Source of the DNA: JAAYYM01 sp964638005
GTDB taxonomy: Bacteria > Bacillota > Clostridia > Lachnospirales > Lachnospiraceae
Length of the DNA stretch: 49,308 bases
Reading direction: 5' to 3'
Assembly (NCBI GenBank): GCA_964638005.1
Contig: CAZWXS010000016.1
Location: 1 to 49,308 of the forward strand
How positions within the stretch are numbered: the stretch's first letter is position 1; every line of letters begins with the position of its first letter. Shown piece after piece: positions 34,621 to 42,860 of the stretch. A program made the position numbers and the translations under genes. Below the pieces are notes generated by a model that was not told where the DNA came from, made no database searches, and worked only from the letters and a program-made list of their open reading frames with translations.

Positions 34621-35226
34621 ATGGCGATTAAAACAGTCATTTTTGACATTGGAAATGTCCTGGCAGATTTTTGCTGGGAGAAGTTTTACAGAAGTTTTGG
34701 CTTCTCGGAAGAGATTTTCCGGAGACTTGCCAAGGCGACGGTCTATGATAACATATGGAACCAGTTTGACAAGGGCGTGCTGACCGAAGAAGAGATCCTG
34801 AATATCTTCATCAAGAACGATCCCGGCATTGAGAGGGAGATTCGTCAGGTATTTGCAAATATCGACGGAATCATAGAAGTGTTTGATTACACCTATGACT
34901 GGATTCATGAATTGCAGCAGAAGGGGTATCAGGTGCTGATCCTGTCGAATTTCTCGGAGAAGTGTTATCGCGAGTGCGGGTCTAAGATGGACTTTGTAAA
35001 GGAAGCGGATGGAGCGGTGATTTCTTATATTGAACGGAAGATCAAACCTGATGATGAAATGTATGAACTGATCATCGAACGCTATCATCTGAGACCGGAT
35101 GAATGTGTCTTTTTGGATGACAAGCCTGAGAATGTTGCGGCAGCAGAGAAGTTCGGCATTCACGGCATCGTATTCAAGAGCCGCGAGGAAGCATTGCGGC
35201 AAATGGCCGAGTTGGGAATGGATTGA
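34621..35226 (+). CDS. HAD-superfamily hydrolase (phosphatase-like)
   Basis: A HAD subfamily IA protein of 201 residues. Motif I is present as VIFDIGNVL (about 5-13), motif II as ILSNFSE (about 107), and motif IV as CVFLDDKPENV (about 161). The FDIGNVL form, with Asn where many have Asp or Gly, matches YihX-type sugar-phosphate phosphatases. Motif I has a single Asp (D8) followed by Ile-Gly-Asn, so the usual second acid/base Asp (D+2) is replaced, as in YihX-like members. It lies 20 bases after purA and 93 bases before ugd. A sugar phosphate is a likely substrate, but this is not proved. Confidence 0.85.
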   Translation: MAIKTVIFDIGNVLADFCWEKFYRSFGFSEEIFRRLAKATVYDNIWNQFDKGVLTEEEILNIFIKNDPGIEREIRQVFANIDGIIEVFDYTYDWIHELQQKGYQVLILSNFSEKCYRECGSKMDFVKEADGAVISYIERKIKPDDEMYELIIERYHLRPDECVFLDDKPENVAAAEKFGIHGIVFKSREEALRQMAELGMD

Positions 35227-35319
35227 GTTGTGTGATGATTTGTGGTACACTACGAAATGTGGTGAAGCACGATTGTGTTGCATAACGAATCAAATTCATT
35301 GATAAGGAGAACGACGAAT

Positions 35320-36567
35320 ATGAAGGATCATAAAACGGTCATTGCGATTGCAGGTGTAGGATATGTAGGACTGTCCATGGCATGTCTGCTTTCTATGAAG
35401 AATAAGGTATATGCAGTTGACATCATTCAGGATAAGGTAGACATGATCAATGCAAGGAAATCTCCGCTGGTAGACAAGGAAATCATGGAGCGGATGCAGA
35501 GTGAGGATCTTGATCTGATGGCCACTACGGATGCGGTGACAGCATATCAGGATGCGGATTTTGTCATCATTGCGACACCGACGAATTATGATTCCGTAAA
35601 GAATTATTTTGATACATCTTCTGTTGAAGCAGTCATAGATCTGGTACAGAAGATTAATCCGAAAGCATACATTGTAATCAAATCAACGATTCCGGTAGGA
35701 TATACGACAGGCTTGTATGCGAAGTATCCGGATATACATTTTTTATTCAGTCCCGAATTTTTACGGGAGGGCAGAGCATTATATGACAATTTGTATCCGA
35801 GCCGTATCATTGTAGGCTTTCCGAGTGGGAATACGGAACTGGAAGACGCAGCACATAGATTTGCCGCACTTTTATTAGAAGGTGCAGTCAAGAAGGATGT
35901 ACCGGTACTATTTACAGGACTTACGGAAGCGGAGGCGGTCAAGCTCTTTGCCAATACATATCTGGCGCTGCGTGTCAGCTTCTTTAATGAACTGGATACT
36001 TATGCAGAAGTACGCGGACTTAATACGAAGCAGATCATCGAGGGCATCGGATATGACCCGCGTATCGGATCTGATTATAACAACCCGTCCTTTGGATACG
36101 GCGGTTATTGTCTGCCGAAGGATACCAAACAGTTGCTCGCAAATTATGAGAATGTACCGAGTAATATCATGCAGGCAATCGTGGATGCAAACAGAACACG
36201 CAAGGACTTTGTTGCAGAGCGTGTGCTGGAGCAGGCAGGTTATTACGAGGGCGCCAACGGACGTAACGGTGTACCGGGTAAGGATGTGACTGTAGGAGTC
36301 TACAGACTTGCCATGAAAGCTGACAGTGATAACTTCAGACAATCCTCTATCCAGGGTGTCATGAAGCGTGTGAAGAGCAAAGGAGCAGAGGTACTGATCT
36401 ATGAGCCTTCTCTTGAGGACGGAAGCCTGTTCTTCGGAAGCAGAGTGATCAATGATCTGAAGAAATTCAAAGATTCATGTGATGCCATCATTGCCAATCG
36501 TTATCATTCGGAACTGGATGATGTAGAGGACAAGGTATATACGAGAGATGTATTCAGAAGAGACTGA
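35320..36567 (+). CDS. ugd: UDP-glucose 6-dehydrogenase
   Basis: NAD-dependent oxidase of UDP-glucose to UDP-glucuronate, 415 residues, supplying precursors for surface polysaccharide. The Rossmann start is IAGVGYVGLSMACLL (about 8-22). Further family segments are FSPEFLREGRALYDNLYPSR (about 146), KLFANTYLALRVSFFNELD (about 207) and the catalytic Cys segment FGYGGYCLPKDTKQLL (about 258-273). The sequence is strikingly close to E. coli-type Ugd as I remember it. The ATG at 35320 has an AAGGAGAA site; an earlier ATG at 35275 would add 15 residues not seen in the family. A terminator follows. Confidence 0.94.
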   Translation: MKDHKTVIAIAGVGYVGLSMACLLSMKNKVYAVDIIQDKVDMINARKSPLVDKEIMERMQSEDLDLMATTDAVTAYQDADFVIIATPTNYDSVKNYFDTSSVEAVIDLVQKINPKAYIVIKSTIPVGYTTGLYAKYPDIHFLFSPEFLREGRALYDNLYPSRIIVGFPSGNTELEDAAHRFAALLLEGAVKKDVPVLFTGLTEAEAVKLFANTYLALRVSFFNELDTYAEVRGLNTKQIIEGIGYDPRIGSDYNNPSFGYGGYCLPKDTKQLLANYENVPSNIMQAIVDANRTRKDFVAERVLEQAGYYEGANGRNGVPGKDVTVGVYRLAMKADSDNFRQSSIQGVMKRVKSKGAEVLIYEPSLEDGSLFFGSRVINDLKKFKDSCDAIIANRYHSELDDVEDKVYTRDVFRRD

Positions 36568-36599
36568 CATGTGAGGTCATAGCAACATAGATATAAAGC

Positions 36600-36636
36600 A
36601 AATCGGCGGTAGGGCATATGCTCATACCGCCGATTT
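36600..36636 (+). terminator. bidirectional terminator between ugd and the 36647 gene
   Basis: AAATCGGCGGTA (36600-36611) pairs perfectly with TACCGCCGATTT (36625-36636) around a 13-base loop. The Ts on the plus strand are interrupted by GGCG, so termination may be partial. Confidence 0.75.
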
Positions 36637-36646
36637 GGCGTTTGTT

Positions 36647-36877
36647 TTATGATGATCTATTCTCTGTATTTTCGGAATCGTCAGAAGAATTACGCTGTTT
36701 CAGATATTTGAAAATCAGCGTATAGGCATATATCATCACAGGAACTGCAATGGTTGCAACAATGGATGCGCGAAACCAAAGATAGGTATTCGGATTTTCA
36801 AAAATTGCAAATAGCAGGGTGGACAGATATAGTCCGACCAAAAGTATGATGCCGGAAATGGCAAGTATTCGTTTCAT
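36647..36877 (-). CDS. small two-helix membrane protein
   Basis: A 76-residue protein with two hydrophobic helices (about 4-24 and 33-55) and a polar, acidic C-terminal tail. The ATG at 36877 follows an AGGAG site; an ATG 30 bases upstream would add ten unlikely residues. It starts 32 bases after the diguanylate cyclase on the same strand and so probably belongs to the same transcript. No family is recognised. Confidence 0.65.
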   Translation of the reverse strand: MKRILAISGIILLVGLYLSTLLFAIFENPNTYLWFRASIVATIAVPVMIYAYTLIFKYLKQRNSSDDSENTENRSS

Positions 36878-36909
36878 GCTAGAAACTCCTTTCAGGTTGT
36901 AAAGCAAGA

Positions 36910-39150
36910 TTAGTAGGCCTCTTTATGTTGCTCTCGGAATGGATTGACACGTTTGAAACGTTTGTTTTCATAGAGAAAATGATCAGCCAGCTTGATCATA
37001 TCTTCCAGTATAATGCCATCATTGCATACAAATGTCGTGTATCCATATGACATTTCGATATAGTATGGACGATCAGGGTCATTATTCAATTCTTCTGTAT
37101 GAATCTTGATACGGGATTTGAGCTGTTCAATGATTGCTTCTTCGTTAATTAGGGCGAAGCAGATATACTCATCACCGCCAAGTCGGGAGATGATATCATC
37201 TTTGCGGAAACTTTTGCGCAGAATGGCGGCAGCTTTCATCAGTGCATAGTCCCCTTCTTCATGTCCGTAGGTATCATTGATTATTTTGAGCGAATCCAGA
37301 TCGGCAAAGAAGAGAAGTGCCTGTTCACCGATATGCGACCGGATGGTCTGCATTACTTTATCAAAGAAGCCTCTGCGGTTATACAATCTGGTCAGCTCAT
37401 CCATAGCTGATATATTGAGGAGCCTGCGGTTCATGTTCAAGTATTTCAATGCAGAACTGATTTCCAGACTGGCCGAATATGCAGGGTACAGTAATTCCAG
37501 ATTCAATTCGCAGATCAATAGCCCGAATTGCTCATTGTTGATAAATAGATTGTATATGGTTTTGATATTTCGATCTTCTTTTTCGGTATACTCATTATGA
37601 AACAAGTTGCCGATCGGAATGACGCGCGATTCATCTTTTAACAGATACTTATCAGGTCCTTCATGATATGCAATCAGTTCAACACTTTTAGGACGATGCC
37701 ATTCATCAGAGACGTTATGTATAATCGGGGTATCAAACAGATACAGATATGAGGATTTGATGCCAAGCAGATACAATTTGTCCAACATCTGTTTGATGGC
37801 AGCATCGGTATTGCCGGAACAGATTAGGGAATCTCTTACGATACCGGAAGAAAGCCACCTGGTGTTTTTAAATTGTTCGGGCATATCATACATTTTTCTC
37901 GTATCATGTGCAATGACCTGTTCATAGACGGCAACAATCTGCAGGCTGAGTTTTGTCTTAAGGGTCTCATCATCTGTGGAGTTCATCAGACTCAATAAAT
38001 AGTCGCGGATTACAATATGCAATTTACGGCATTCGATATAACATGCCCAATTAGAATCGATAATTTGTTGAATGATGTCCAGGAATACCTCTTTTTCCGG
38101 ATTCTTGCCATCATATTGCAGATAGAGGTTAAATAATTGCGATATGAGATGACGCAGCTTGTCACACAATGGCTTGGATTCAGAGTGGAACATGATATAG
38201 TTCAGTGCAACCTCTATACATTCGGGAGATGCAACATCCATTCCGGCAAACAGATTTGTCTGTTGCTCGGTACAGCAGCAGGAATTGCGGCAAATAAATG
38301 TAGATGCTGCATGGGTCTTGCGGAACGGTTTTCCGTCATGTACGCCGATGCCTTCTATAACGGCACGATAGGCCAGTTCATGTGCACTTACCTTGACTGT
38401 TGTCAGAGCAGGATCGGCCATCGATGAAAGTCCGATGTCATCAAAGCCGGTTACGGCTATGTTACGGCCGATTTCCAGCCCACGGGATTTCAGCACACGA
38501 TAGCCGGCGAGTGTCATATAGTCATTTGCAAAGCAAATGGCCTCTGTATCGGGATGTGTATCCAGCAGCTTGTGGATAACGGGATCACAGTATGAGGAAA
38601 AGTTGCCGTAGGGCGTCATTGAGGGTTCCACCGGCAGTCCGTTTTCTTTCATGACCTCCAGATAGACTTCCAGACGCTCTGAGGAATCGCGGTTGTTGTG
38701 CTTTCCGTTCACATAGCAGATCTTATGAAAACCATGTTTGTGTATCAGGTGTTCCAGACAGTCACGAAATCCGGTTTTGTTGTCAATCGTCAGACAGTGA
38801 TAGTTAGGGATTTCTTCTTCCAGAATGATAATTGTCATGTCGCTGAATTTATTTAAAAAGCTATTTATGTCTGTGTAATCAATAAACGGACCAATGGTAC
38901 CAAGTGATATAATCAGAATATCAATGTTGGAATGTCTGGCATAATCATATACTGTATTGATCTGATAGTCATATTCTGCAGGTTGAGTGGCATCATGATA
39001 GACTGATACATACATACCGGGAAAGAAAATAACATTTGCATCCATATCTTCCGCGGCGTGAATGATACCGTTACACATGTTTACTACATATTCTGTTTCA
39101 ATATGGCATACGAATACACCTATATCAAGACGGTTCCTGTTTTCTCCCAT
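36910..39150 (-). CDS. LacI-like sensor diguanylate cyclase (GGDEF)
   Basis: A 746-residue protein that should make cyclic di-GMP from GTP. The N-terminal third (about 5-290) is a LacI-type sugar-binding domain without its helix-turn-helix; TGFDDIGLSSMADPALTTVK is the typical segment. A helical middle region (about 300-560) links to the GGDEF domain (about 575-735). That domain has DLDSLKIINDTYGHEEGDYA, and the active motif appears as RLGGDEY. An RKDD inhibitory site sits five residues before GGDEY, so product inhibition is expected. No signal peptide or membrane helix is visible, so it probably senses a cytoplasmic ligand. The ATG is preceded by a GGGAGG site. Confidence 0.9.
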   Translation of the reverse strand: MGENRNRLDIGVFVCHIETEYVVNMCNGIIHAAEDMDANVIFFPGMYVSVYHDATQPAEYDYQINTVYDYARHSNIDILIISLGTIGPFIDYTDINSFLNKFSDMTIIILEEEIPNYHCLTIDNKTGFRDCLEHLIHKHGFHKICYVNGKHNNRDSSERLEVYLEVMKENGLPVEPSMTPYGNFSSYCDPVIHKLLDTHPDTEAICFANDYMTLAGYRVLKSRGLEIGRNIAVTGFDDIGLSSMADPALTTVKVSAHELAYRAVIEGIGVHDGKPFRKTHAASTFICRNSCCCTEQQTNLFAGMDVASPECIEVALNYIMFHSESKPLCDKLRHLISQLFNLYLQYDGKNPEKEVFLDIIQQIIDSNWACYIECRKLHIVIRDYLLSLMNSTDDETLKTKLSLQIVAVYEQVIAHDTRKMYDMPEQFKNTRWLSSGIVRDSLICSGNTDAAIKQMLDKLYLLGIKSSYLYLFDTPIIHNVSDEWHRPKSVELIAYHEGPDKYLLKDESRVIPIGNLFHNEYTEKEDRNIKTIYNLFINNEQFGLLICELNLELLYPAYSASLEISSALKYLNMNRRLLNISAMDELTRLYNRRGFFDKVMQTIRSHIGEQALLFFADLDSLKIINDTYGHEEGDYALMKAAAILRKSFRKDDIISRLGGDEYICFALINEEAIIEQLKSRIKIHTEELNNDPDRPYYIEMSYGYTTFVCNDGIILEDMIKLADHFLYENKRFKRVNPFREQHKEAY

Positions 39151-39278
39151 TATGCGGCCTCCCTAATACTAAAATAATTGACACAAATTGTATACTAACA
39201 TCATAAACATAAATGTGATAATTTACAAGAAAAAACGATGATATTATTGGAAATCTCATGAAATTGTACGAAATGTGA

Positions 39279-39324
39279 AATACTTTGAAAATACTTTGAA
39301 ATTCTTCATAGAGTAGTGTATACT
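39279..39324 (+). promoter_or_regulatory. promoter with tandem AATACTTTGAA repeat before the SEC-C gene
   Basis: TTGAAA (39296-39301) and TATACT (39319-39324) are 17 bases apart. AATACTTTGAA occurs twice head to tail at 39279-39289 and 39290-39300, and the second copy overlaps the -35 box. This could be a repressor site. The divergent diguanylate cyclase starts at 39150 in the same gap. Confidence 0.6.
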
Positions 39325-39365
39325 AGCGTATAGAAAATCTTTTGAGAGGAAAGGGAGATATTCAG

Positions 39366-39872
39366 ATGGCATTATTACAGGAGTGGAGAGAAAAGGCATA
39401 TTCGCCGAACGCTAATAAAGGAGACCTGCAGAGAATGTGGGCTGCTTATTTTGAGAAGGAAAAGGAAATCTATAAGAAGCTTTTGAAAAAACCGAATGAT
39501 CCTGTGACAGGTACGGTAAAGGCTCTTGCGAAGAAATATAAGGTAGATATGATGACAATGACAGGCTTTCTTGATGGTATCAACGACAGTCTGGTAAAGC
39601 CGAATCCAATCGAAGAGATGGACGGCGACACAGAGGTAAGCCTGGAGTTCGACAAAGAACTGCTCTACAAGAACATGGTAGGTGCAAAGGCCGACTGGCT
39701 CTATGAACTTGAAGAATGGAACAAGATTTTTGATGAGGACAAGCAGAAGGCATTATACAAGGAACAGAAGTCATCTACAACAATCGTAAAAGGGGACAAG
39801 ATATTCCCTAATGATCCCTGTCCCTGCGGCAGTGGCAAAAAGTATAAAAAGTGCTGTGGAGCCGCAAGATAA
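39366..39872 (+). CDS. SEC-C zinc-motif protein
   Basis: A 168-residue protein with a helical body (about 1-145) and a C-terminal SEC-C metal-binding motif, NDPCPCGSGKKYKKCCG (about 149-165), with the CxC...CC ligands intact. SEC-C tails bind zinc and often mediate contact with ribosome, SecB or nucleic acid. The body, with LLQEWREKAYSPN and LKKPNDPVTGTVKALAKKYK, looks like a family common in Lachnospiraceae whose role I do not know. ATG at 39366 is preferred over one at 39342 because of an AAGGGAG site. It has its own promoter with a repeat. Confidence 0.85.
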   Translation: MALLQEWREKAYSPNANKGDLQRMWAAYFEKEKEIYKKLLKKPNDPVTGTVKALAKKYKVDMMTMTGFLDGINDSLVKPNPIEEMDGDTEVSLEFDKELLYKNMVGAKADWLYELEEWNKIFDEDKQKALYKEQKSSTTIVKGDKIFPNDPCPCGSGKKYKKCCGAAR

Positions 39873-39967
39873 AATTGCGCAGCAATTTTGCTTGCAGCGG
39901 AAAACTGTTCCGAAGGAAAGTTTTTCGCATCGCCAAGAATTAATATTTGTATGAAACCAAATTCTTG
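39871..39967 (+). repeat. multi-hairpin element between SEC-C gene and the small membrane protein
   Basis: AAAATTGC/GCAATTTT closes a GCA loop at 39871-39889, overlapping the stop codon. GCGGAAAACT (39897-39906) pairs with AGTTTTTCGC (39919-39928), and its loop contains TTCC/GGAA around GAA. CAAGAATT (39934-39941) pairs with AATTCTTG (39960-39967). The first hairpin almost equals the one at 2580-2600. There is no T-tract. Confidence 0.65.
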
Positions 39968-39995
39968 TTTTAGCTTTATCAGAAAGGAGATTCAC

Positions 39996-40253
39996 ATGGA
40001 AGAATACACATATCCTGATGTAACTGATATCACCGACAAGCTGGAATCCAACAAACTATGGATTGCAGCTATCATATGCGTCCTTGCGGGAATTGCCATC
40101 GGCTTTATCCTGTCTCCTGCAACCAAAGGCGTACACATCGCCCTTGGCAGCAATAACAGCTTGAGGAACAGTGGAGACGGCATTTTACTATCGTCTGCGA
40201 CCGGACGTGAAAAGAAAAATGAATGTTGTAATGACGGAGGAAAGAAGAAATGA
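39996..40253 (+). CDS. small single-pass membrane protein coupled to thrS
   Basis: An 85-residue protein with one transmembrane helix (LWIAAIICVLAGIAIGFIL, about 19-37), a basic and Asn/Gly-rich region and a Cys-Cys near the charged C-terminus. The ATG follows an AAGGAGA site. Its TGA overlaps the thrS start as ATGA, so threonyl-tRNA synthetase synthesis is probably coupled to its translation. I do not recognise a family. The glycine- and serine-rich region after the helix could lie outside the membrane. Confidence 0.6.
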   Translation: MEEYTYPDVTDITDKLESNKLWIAAIICVLAGIAIGFILSPATKGVHIALGSNNSLRNSGDGILLSSATGREKKNECCNDGGKKK

Positions 40254-42205
40254 AGATCACATTAAAAGACGGTTCTGCCAAGGAATACGACAGTGCCATG
40301 TCTGTACTTGATATCGCAGCAGATATCAGTGAAGGACTTGCAAGAGCGGCATGCGCCGGAGAAATCAATGGAGAGAGAGTAGATCTGCGAACGATCGTGG
40401 ATCAGGATTGCACCTTAAATATCCTGACATTTAACGATAAGGAGGGCGCAGATGCGTTTCGTCATACAACCTCACATATCATGGCTCAGGCCATTAAGAG
40501 ATTATATCCGAATGCAAAGCTTGCGATTGGACCGTCTATTGATGATGGATTCTATTATGATATTGATAATGACACACCTTTGACAACAGAAGATCTCGAG
40601 AAGATTGAAGCAGAGATGAAGAAGATTGTTAAGGAAGATCATAAGATCAAGCATTATACATTGCCGCGTGCAGAAGCAATCAAATTTATGCAGGAAAAGG
40701 ACGAGCCTTATAAGGTGGAACTCATTCAGGATCTTCCGGAGGATGCAGTCATCAGCTTTTATGAGCAGGGCGAATTTACGGACTTATGTGCGGGCCCGCA
40801 TCTGATGTCAACCAAGCCGGTTAAGGCATTTAAGCTGACCAAGATCGCAGGTGCATACTGGCGCGGAAATGAAAAAAATAAAATGTTGACCAGAATTTAC
40901 GGAACATCGTATACCAAGGCGGCAGATTTGGAAGAATATCTGACAAGAATGGAAGAAGCCAAGAAGCGTGATCACAGAAAGATCGGCAAGGAACTGGGGC
41001 TGTTCATGATGGTGGATGAGGGACCGGGATTTCCGTTCTTCCTGCCAAAGGGCATGGTACTCATGAACCTGTTGATGGATTACTGGCGTGAGATCCATAT
41101 GAGAGAAGGCTATGTGGAGATTTCCACACCGATTATGCTGAACAAGGATCTGTGGCTGACATCAGGTCACTGGGATCATTACAAGGATAATATGTATACG
41201 ACGATGGTCGATGAAGAGGAGTTCTGTGTAAAACCGATGAACTGCCCGGGCGGAGTGCTTGTCTATAAGGCAACACCTCATTCCTATCGAGATCTTCCGA
41301 TCCGTATGGGAGAGATCGGACTCGTACACAGACATGAGAAATCAGGTGCGCTTCATGGACTGATGAGAGTGCGTGCTTTTCATCAGGATGATGCACATAT
41401 CTTTATGACGCCGGAACAGATCACAGATGAGATCAAGGGTGTTGTACGATTGATTGACGAAGTATATTCTCTATTTGGATTTAAGTATCATGTAGAGTTA
41501 TCTACAAGACCAGAAGACTCCATGGGCAGCGACGAGGACTGGGAGGCAGCGACGGCAGGACTGCAGAAAGCACTTGATGAGGTTGGGCTTTCTTATGTAG
41601 TGAATGAAGGCGATGGTGCATTTTATGGTCCTAAGATCGACTTCCATCTGGAGGATTCAATCGGAAGGACATGGCAGTGCGGCACGATACAGCTTGATTT
41701 CCAGATGCCGCAGCGTTTTGAGGCAGAGTACATCGGAGCAGATGATGAAAAGCATCGCCCGATTATGATACACAGGGTGGCATTTGGCTCGATCGAGCGC
41801 TTCATCGGTATCCTGACAGAGCATTTTGCAGGAAAGTTCCCGACATGGCTCGCACCGGTTCAGGTGAAGGTGCTTCCAATTTCCGAAAAGTTCTTTGATT
41901 ACGGTAAGAAGGTCATGGAGGAACTTAAGAAAAACGGTGTTCGTGCAGAGATGGATGAGCGTGCTGAAAAGATCGGCTATAAGATCCGTGAGGCAAGACT
42001 GGAGAGAGTTCCTTATATGCTCGTAGTCGGAGCAAAGGAAGAGGAAGCAGGGCTTGTGTCTGTCAGAAGCAGATTTGCAGGGGATGAGGGTCAGAAGACA
42101 CTTGATGACTTTATCAAGGCGATCAAGACAGAGGTTGCTTCCAGAGAAATTCGTGAAGAACAGGTACAGGATGAAGCAGCGGAACAGTCTAAGCAAGCAA
42201 AATAG
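40250..42205 (+). CDS. thrS: threonyl-tRNA synthetase
   Basis: Class II synthetase of 651 residues that charges tRNA-Thr. The order of domains is TGS (about 1-60), the editing domain with the HxxxH motif HTTSHIMAQA (about 69), the catalytic core (about 240-540) with the zinc-ligand Cys in MNCPGGVLVYK (about 334) and motif 2 RMGEIGLVHRHEKSGALHGL (about 357), and the anticodon-binding domain (about 545-640). Length is normal. It overlaps the small membrane protein gene by four bases. No T-box leader was seen close upstream, which is unusual for a Firmicutes synthetase but not rare for thrS inside an operon. Confidence 0.96.
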   Translation: MKITLKDGSAKEYDSAMSVLDIAADISEGLARAACAGEINGERVDLRTIVDQDCTLNILTFNDKEGADAFRHTTSHIMAQAIKRLYPNAKLAIGPSIDDGFYYDIDNDTPLTTEDLEKIEAEMKKIVKEDHKIKHYTLPRAEAIKFMQEKDEPYKVELIQDLPEDAVISFYEQGEFTDLCAGPHLMSTKPVKAFKLTKIAGAYWRGNEKNKMLTRIYGTSYTKAADLEEYLTRMEEAKKRDHRKIGKELGLFMMVDEGPGFPFFLPKGMVLMNLLMDYWREIHMREGYVEISTPIMLNKDLWLTSGHWDHYKDNMYTTMVDEEEFCVKPMNCPGGVLVYKATPHSYRDLPIRMGEIGLVHRHEKSGALHGLMRVRAFHQDDAHIFMTPEQITDEIKGVVRLIDEVYSLFGFKYHVELSTRPEDSMGSDEDWEAATAGLQKALDEVGLSYVVNEGDGAFYGPKIDFHLEDSIGRTWQCGTIQLDFQMPQRFEAEYIGADDEKHRPIMIHRVAFGSIERFIGILTEHFAGKFPTWLAPVQVKVLPISEKFFDYGKKVMEELKKNGVRAEMDERAEKIGYKIREARLERVPYMLVVGAKEEEAGLVSVRSRFAGDEGQKTLDDFIKAIKTEVASREIREEQVQDEAAEQSKQAK

Positions 42206-42265
42206 AAAAGATTATATTTTTAATGCGCATTGTCAGGCATAAGAATACGATGTTTTACAGATAAT

Positions 42266-42307
42266 AAAGTCATATGAGCGATGAAATTACAGCTCATATG
42301 GCTTTTT
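42266..42307 (+). terminator. terminator after thrS
   Basis: AAAGTCATATGAGC pairs with GCTCATATGGCTTT, with small internal irregularities, around a 12-base loop and ends in a T-run. It lies 60 bases after thrS and just before the ribosome site of the next gene. Confidence 0.8.
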
Positions 42308-42326
42308 ATTATAGGAGGTGACGGCA

Positions 42327-42659
42327 ATGGCTAATTTGGAATGTTCGGTGGACAGTTGTATCTACAATCAAAAGGAGCATTGTGCCAGAGGTGCGATCAA
42401 CGTGCAGGGTCTTGAGGCCAGGACAATGTGTGACACATGCTGTGGAAGTTATGAGAAGAGGACAGGAGATGCAGCGACAGATTCTTATCTGAGCAGCTGC
42501 GGATGTAAATCGCCGAAAGATATAGTTGAGATTGGTTGTGAAGCAGCACATTGTATTTACAATGACAGTATGAAGTGTGAAGCAGAGAAAGTTGGTATCT
42601 CAGGGTATGGGGCACGTGATTCTGAGTCGACGGAGTGTTCGACATTCCGAACGAGATAA
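42327..42659 (+). CDS. DUF1540-type Cys-rich protein with two repeats
   Basis: A 110-residue cytoplasmic protein with two Cys-rich repeats: LECSVDSCIYNQKEHCARGAIN (split as LECSVDSCIYN and QKEHCARGAIN, about 3-24) and IGCEAAHCIYNDSMKCEAEKV (split as IGCEAAHCIYN and DSMKCEAEKV, about 71-91). The CxxxxCxYN....C pattern matches the DUF1540 family, which is common in Clostridia and probably binds metal. The function is unknown. The ATG at 42327 follows an AGGAGGTG site; an alternative at 42318 would be too close to that site. Confidence 0.82.
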   Translation: MANLECSVDSCIYNQKEHCARGAINVQGLEARTMCDTCCGSYEKRTGDAATDSYLSSCGCKSPKDIVEIGCEAAHCIYNDSMKCEAEKVGISGYGARDSESTECSTFRTR

Positions 42660-42690
42660 CGGAGCGGACAATTGTAAGTGTTATAGCGGG

Positions 42691-42723
42691 ACGGGAATTT
42701 TCATTTATGAGAATTCCCGTTTT
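42691..42723 (+). terminator. terminator after the DUF1540 gene
   Basis: ACGGGAATT (42691-42699) pairs with AATTCCCGT (42712-42720), with TC/GA continuing the stem, and is followed by four Ts. Confidence 0.8.
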
Positions 42724-42801
42724 ATGATTTCATCGGCATACTTTGTGGTGTGAGAGGCTTTGTTCGGACCGTGAAAAGTTTACGAAGAGTACTTTTCATC
42801 G

Positions 42802-42830
42802 TTGAATTTTGACACAAACTGAATTATGAT
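42802..42830 (+). promoter_or_regulatory. promoter of the thymidine kinase gene
   Basis: TTGAAT (42802-42807) and TATGAT (42825-42830) are separated by 17 bases. Just upstream, TGAAAAGT and ACTTTTCA (about 42772-42798) form an 8-bp inverted repeat that could be an operator. Confidence 0.65.
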
Positions 42831-42860
42831 AAGAGCATCAATTTTATAGGAGAGATAATG

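Noticed and set aside
34123..35283. 386-codon open frame on the minus strand across purA, the HAD gene and the ugd leader
   Set aside because: It lies antisense to two well-supported genes, its product has no recognisable motifs, and it has unbroken length only because of codon bias in the sense genes.
40150..40250. T-box leader for thrS
   Set aside because: The upstream sequence is coding for a small membrane protein, and no T-box consensus or antiterminator was seen.
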